22,351 nucleotides of DNA. Origin: a virus. Shown here piece by piece: positions 20,320 through 22,351 of the stretch. Below the pieces are notes generated by a model. It saw nothing but the letters and a program-made list of their open reading frames with translations, was not told where the DNA came from and did not search any database. The stretch lies in IMG/VR virus record IMGVR_UViG_3300025125_000013, positions 1-22,351 of that record. One strand, 5' to 3'. Numbering within the stretch: position 1 is the stretch's first letter; each line of letters starts with the position of its first letter. Both the position numbers and the translations under genes were made by a program.

Positions 20320-20747
20320 CCTACGGATTTGAGGCGATCAAATACGCACTCCGTCAAAACAAGGAGGGGGTCGCCATCACACTGGTGGTGAATCCCAACG
20401 ACATACCGAGAGACTTACTTAACGATGATATCGGGCAACGATACATGATCGGGATGGGAAAGATCTCAGACGGGGAAGAGATCATTGAAGGTGACAACGC
20501 ACGCGAGGCAAGGAGATTGCTAATCTCCTGTGGCGCATTGTGTCGGGACAGCGATTTCCAGCGATGGATAGAGGACAACGGCTTCGCCATGGAAGCATCC
20601 GAGGAGGCAGCAGCCGCTTCGGTCAGGGGGTTGCTGAAGGTCAAGAGCAGATCGGAGATCAAGACCGATGAAGAAGCTCTGAATCGCTTCAAAAGACTAC
20701 GCGATTTATTCATTAAGAGGTCAACTTTTGAGGAGACTGATCTATGA
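20298..20747 (+). CDS. Phage hypothetical protein, 149 residues
   Basis: Opening IKELAYGFEAIKYALRQNKEGVAITLVVNPNDIPRDLL, then RYMIGMGKISD, DFQRWIEDN and a basic helical tail. This order is known from alphaproteobacterial phage proteins of unknown function near recombination genes. CAGAAGA precedes ATG 20298, inside the previous gene; the stop overlaps the next ATG by 4 bases. Confidence 0.72.
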   Translation: MAEIKELAYGFEAIKYALRQNKEGVAITLVVNPNDIPRDLLNDDIGQRYMIGMGKISDGEEIIEGDNAREARRLLISCGALCRDSDFQRWIEDNGFAMEASEEAAAASVRGLLKVKSRSEIKTDEEALNRFKRLRDLFIKRSTFEETDL

Positions 20748-21085
20748 ACGTCAAATCCGAACTGTTAGCCAAGGCCGAGAGCCTCGTCACAGGCCCCCGC
20801 GCCAACGCCTATGGGTCGAGCGCAATCAACCATCTTCGGATCGCTGATCTCTGGAATGTTTGGATCGCAAACCGTGCGGTGCCCGGACCCATCAGCGCTT
20901 ACGATGCGGCGATGATGATGGCGCTGGTCAAGTTCGCGAGGTGTCAGCATCAGCCAGCAACCGACTCACACACCGACATCGCCGGATACGCGGCAGTGGC
21001 TGAAGACATCTGTCAAACATTTATCGACATCGAGAAGGAGGACGACAATGGCGGGGAAGAAAAACCGACCATGGAAAATGGGTGA
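20744..21085 (+). CDS. DUF6378-like protein
   Basis: 113 residues with RANAYGSSAINHLRIADLWNVW, then SAYDAAMMMALVKFARCQH and DIAGYAAVAEDI. This R-YG...N-RIA-LW...D-A-MM-LVK-AR...D-AGYAA pattern is the DUF6378 family found widely in phages, of unproven biochemistry; its helical build with conserved acidic residues recalls MazG-like nucleotide hydrolases, which is inference. It overlaps both neighbours. Confidence 0.78.
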   Translation: MNVKSELLAKAESLVTGPRANAYGSSAINHLRIADLWNVWIANRAVPGPISAYDAAMMMALVKFARCQHQPATDSHTDIAGYAAVAEDICQTFIDIEKEDDNGGEEKPTMENG

Positions 21086-21416
21086 GCCAAGCAGATCGTG
21101 GAACATCCTCTTTTCCATCAAGGACATAGAAGCAGCCGAGCTTCTTAGTGCAAATCTCGGGATCACCCCCGCCGCCGTGGTGAGGGCAGCACTGAATGAA
21201 TTCCTGACGGACGAGAAGCCCATCGCCCCCAGTGGGGGTGGGAGAAATGTTGGCCGTGGTCGGCATTTAACCTTTGAAGAAGGGGTGGATGCCGCTGTCG
21301 ACGCGCTCAAGCTCGAAGTTCAGTCGCCGGTGTTCCCGTCAGGCCAAACTCTGGGAGACAGGCTGGCTGATAAGGTGATGAATCGCATGCAAGAATTCCT
21401 TAACCGCAACCAATAA
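21048..21416 (+). CDS. Ribbon-helix-helix-like protein, 122 residues
   Basis: SWNILFSIKDIEAAELLSANLGITPAAVVRAALNEFL (about residues 17-53) has the strand-helix-helix order of ribbon-helix-helix DNA-binding domains; the rest (RGRHLTFEEGVDAAVDALK) is helical with a basic Gly-rich linker. It could be a transcriptional regulator at the end of this operon. GAAGGAGG is well placed before the ATG, which lies inside the previous gene. Confidence 0.65.
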   Translation: MAGKKNRPWKMGEPSRSWNILFSIKDIEAAELLSANLGITPAAVVRAALNEFLTDEKPIAPSGGGRNVGRGRHLTFEEGVDAAVDALKLEVQSPVFPSGQTLGDRLADKVMNRMQEFLNRNQ

Positions 21417-21448
21417 AAATAGGGGGGAGGGTGACTAATCCTCCCCCC
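21414..21448 (-). terminator. Intrinsic terminator between convergent genes
   Basis: GGGGGGAGG (21422-21430) pairs perfectly with CCTCCCCCC (21440-21448). On the minus strand the stem is followed by TATTTTTA, so it best serves the beta-hydroxylase gene; it probably also slows plus-strand transcription, though only TT follows there. Between it and 21526 lie about 75 bases with nothing else I can support. Confidence 0.7.
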
Positions 21449-21525
21449 TTCAAGATGAGGTAACCATCTCAGCTCGATGCACCGAGCCCAATTACCCTAC
21501 ATTTCCCCCTCAAATAAATCAACCA

Positions 21526-22218
21526 CTATCGCTGATAGAATTTCTTTTCCCATCGTTTGTGCCGCCACCATGGCACCACCACATAGGGAAAGACCCGGGC
21601 TATCTTGATAATGGCAATATTAACAAGAGCTAAGCCCCTTGGCAGCGGCTTCATCACATCCATGAACAGCACACTTCTGAGCCCGCCGCTATCATTCGCT
21701 GCCCAATGTTCATAGGTATCATCAAACATCAGGCATTTCCCCTGTTGCCAATGTCGGCGCTGGCCGTTCACCGTGATGTGGCAGCGGTTCTCATCGGGAA
21801 TGTCAAGCGCCAGATGCAATCGCAGCACCCCCGAGTAGGGACCGGCATGGGGGTTCAACCGTTTGTGCGACCCAAGCACCGAGACATACGCACTCACCAC
21901 ATACGGATGACGTTTTAGAATTCCATGCGTGACGGGCATCAGCCCACAGTTACGACGGAACCAGATGCCAGCGCCCTTCAGGAAGAACAGCCGCCATTTA
22001 TGGTCATTAGATATGTAGGTTTGATGAGGGGATATTGTTTGGAAGGGTGCGAAGTCATCATAGCGTTTGATGATCTCGTCGTACTCTCGCTTGATATCCG
22101 AGAAGCTGTCCTCCAGATCGGAGGCGACAGGCATCAGGCTGGGGTCATAGAATTCCTTGACGCCCAGAAGATTGCGCCGCCGGAACCACGGCTGCAACAG
22201 GCGCTCGACAATGAGCAC
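21526..22218 (-). CDS. Aspartyl/asparaginyl beta-hydroxylase family protein
   Basis: 230 residues. A 2-oxoglutarate and iron-dependent oxygenase of the AspH type: NPHAGPYSGVLRLHLAL (H124, R133), then MFDDTYEHWAAND (H171) and RSVLFMDV (R181, expected to bind 2-oxoglutarate). AspH enzymes use two His and no acidic ligand, as seen here. The C-terminus has a hydrophobic segment (ALVNIAIIKIARVFPYVVVPWW), so it may be membrane-attached. The substrate is unknown; a side chain of a phage or host protein, or lipid A as in LpxO, is possible. GTG 22218 overlaps the upstream stop by one base. Confidence 0.87.
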   Translation of the reverse strand: MLIVERLLQPWFRRRNLLGVKEFYDPSLMPVASDLEDSFSDIKREYDEIIKRYDDFAPFQTISPHQTYISNDHKWRLFFLKGAGIWFRRNCGLMPVTHGILKRHPYVVSAYVSVLGSHKRLNPHAGPYSGVLRLHLALDIPDENRCHITVNGQRRHWQQGKCLMFDDTYEHWAANDSGGLRSVLFMDVMKPLPRGLALVNIAIIKIARVFPYVVVPWWRHKRWEKKFYQR

Positions 22219-22351
22219 TAGCTCATACGCTTGTCGATTATCTTCTTGATGATATAGCCCAGCACTAGCAACACACAGACGATGCCACCAGCGAGGTACG
22301 CATTGTCGGTCGTCACCTTGATCGGGCCGATACCGATGGTGTCCTGAGCGG
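22218..22351 (-). CDS. C-terminal end of a single-span membrane protein (partial)
   Basis: The frame is open at the right edge and ends at TAG 22218. The last 44 codons read TIGIGPIKVTTDNAYLAGG, then the hydrophobic IVCVLLVLGYII and a basic end KKIIDKRMS. One membrane segment with a positive cytoplasmic tail is visible; the N-terminal part lies outside the window. TAG overlaps GTG of the hydroxylase gene (TAGTG), so the two are probably coupled. Confidence 0.65.
   Translation of the reverse strand, partial: AQDTIGIGPIKVTTDNAYLAGGIVCVLLVLGYIIKKIIDKRMS

Noticed and set aside
21451-21608. GATGAGGTAA ribosome-like word followed by a 43-codon frame from ATG 21477
   Set aside because: The frame is antisense to the 3' end of the hydroxylase gene and has no family; spacing to ATG is too long.

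Overview
The window looks like part of a tailed-phage (Caudoviricetes) genome or prophage with a GC-rich, probably alphaproteobacterial host. The evidence is a terminase small/large pair, a T7 gp4-like primase-helicase, a RusA-type resolvase, a phage PD-(D/E)XK exonuclease, a DUF1071-type annealing protein, an SSB-like protein with a DEIPF tail, and many short overlapping genes. The host group is inferred from the style of the proteins. No virion structural gene, integrase, tRNA or CRISPR array is visible.

Layout. (1) 1-4823, minus strand: terminase small subunit, a two-helix membrane protein, a DUF1937 protein, two DNA-binding proteins, an adenine methyltransferase, a PD-(D/E)XK-like protein and the 5' part of the terminase large subunit. 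Between these lie iteron-like AT-rich repeats, an array of TGTCC operator-like sites, a putative small RNA ending in an intrinsic terminator, and a promoter plus leader terminator ahead of the large subunit. (2) 4900-15187, plus strand: a long accessory operon of mostly small unknown genes around a MoxR-like AAA+ ATPase / helical protein / metallopeptidase-VWA cluster. (3) 15116-17961, minus strand: primase-helicase, RusA and two small phage genes. (4) 17992-21416, plus strand: exonuclease, annealing protein, SSB-like protein, HNH-like protein and small genes. (5) 21526-22351, minus strand: an aspartyl/asparaginyl beta-hydroxylase and the end of a membrane protein.

The most interesting content is RNA in the plus-strand accessory operon. 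I find two hammerhead ribozyme candidates in the same orientation but of different topology: type III at 5214-5270, predicted cut after 5220, and type I at 6508-6583, predicted cut after 6574. If both cut, they would release a 1,354-nt RNA carrying three complete genes. Downstream, four copies of a compact three-hairpin element (7461, 8153, 9421, 12756) each fill a gap just before a gene. Their stems covary between copies and neighbouring hairpins compete for the same bases. Exact pieces of one copy recur inverted and with block order swapped at 6452-6504, against the type I ribozyme. A further hairpin, GTGCAAATGCAC, occurs three times, including in ribozyme stem III and over the terminase small subunit stop codon. 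The operon therefore looks like one in which self-cleaving and shuffled structured RNAs separate the genes.
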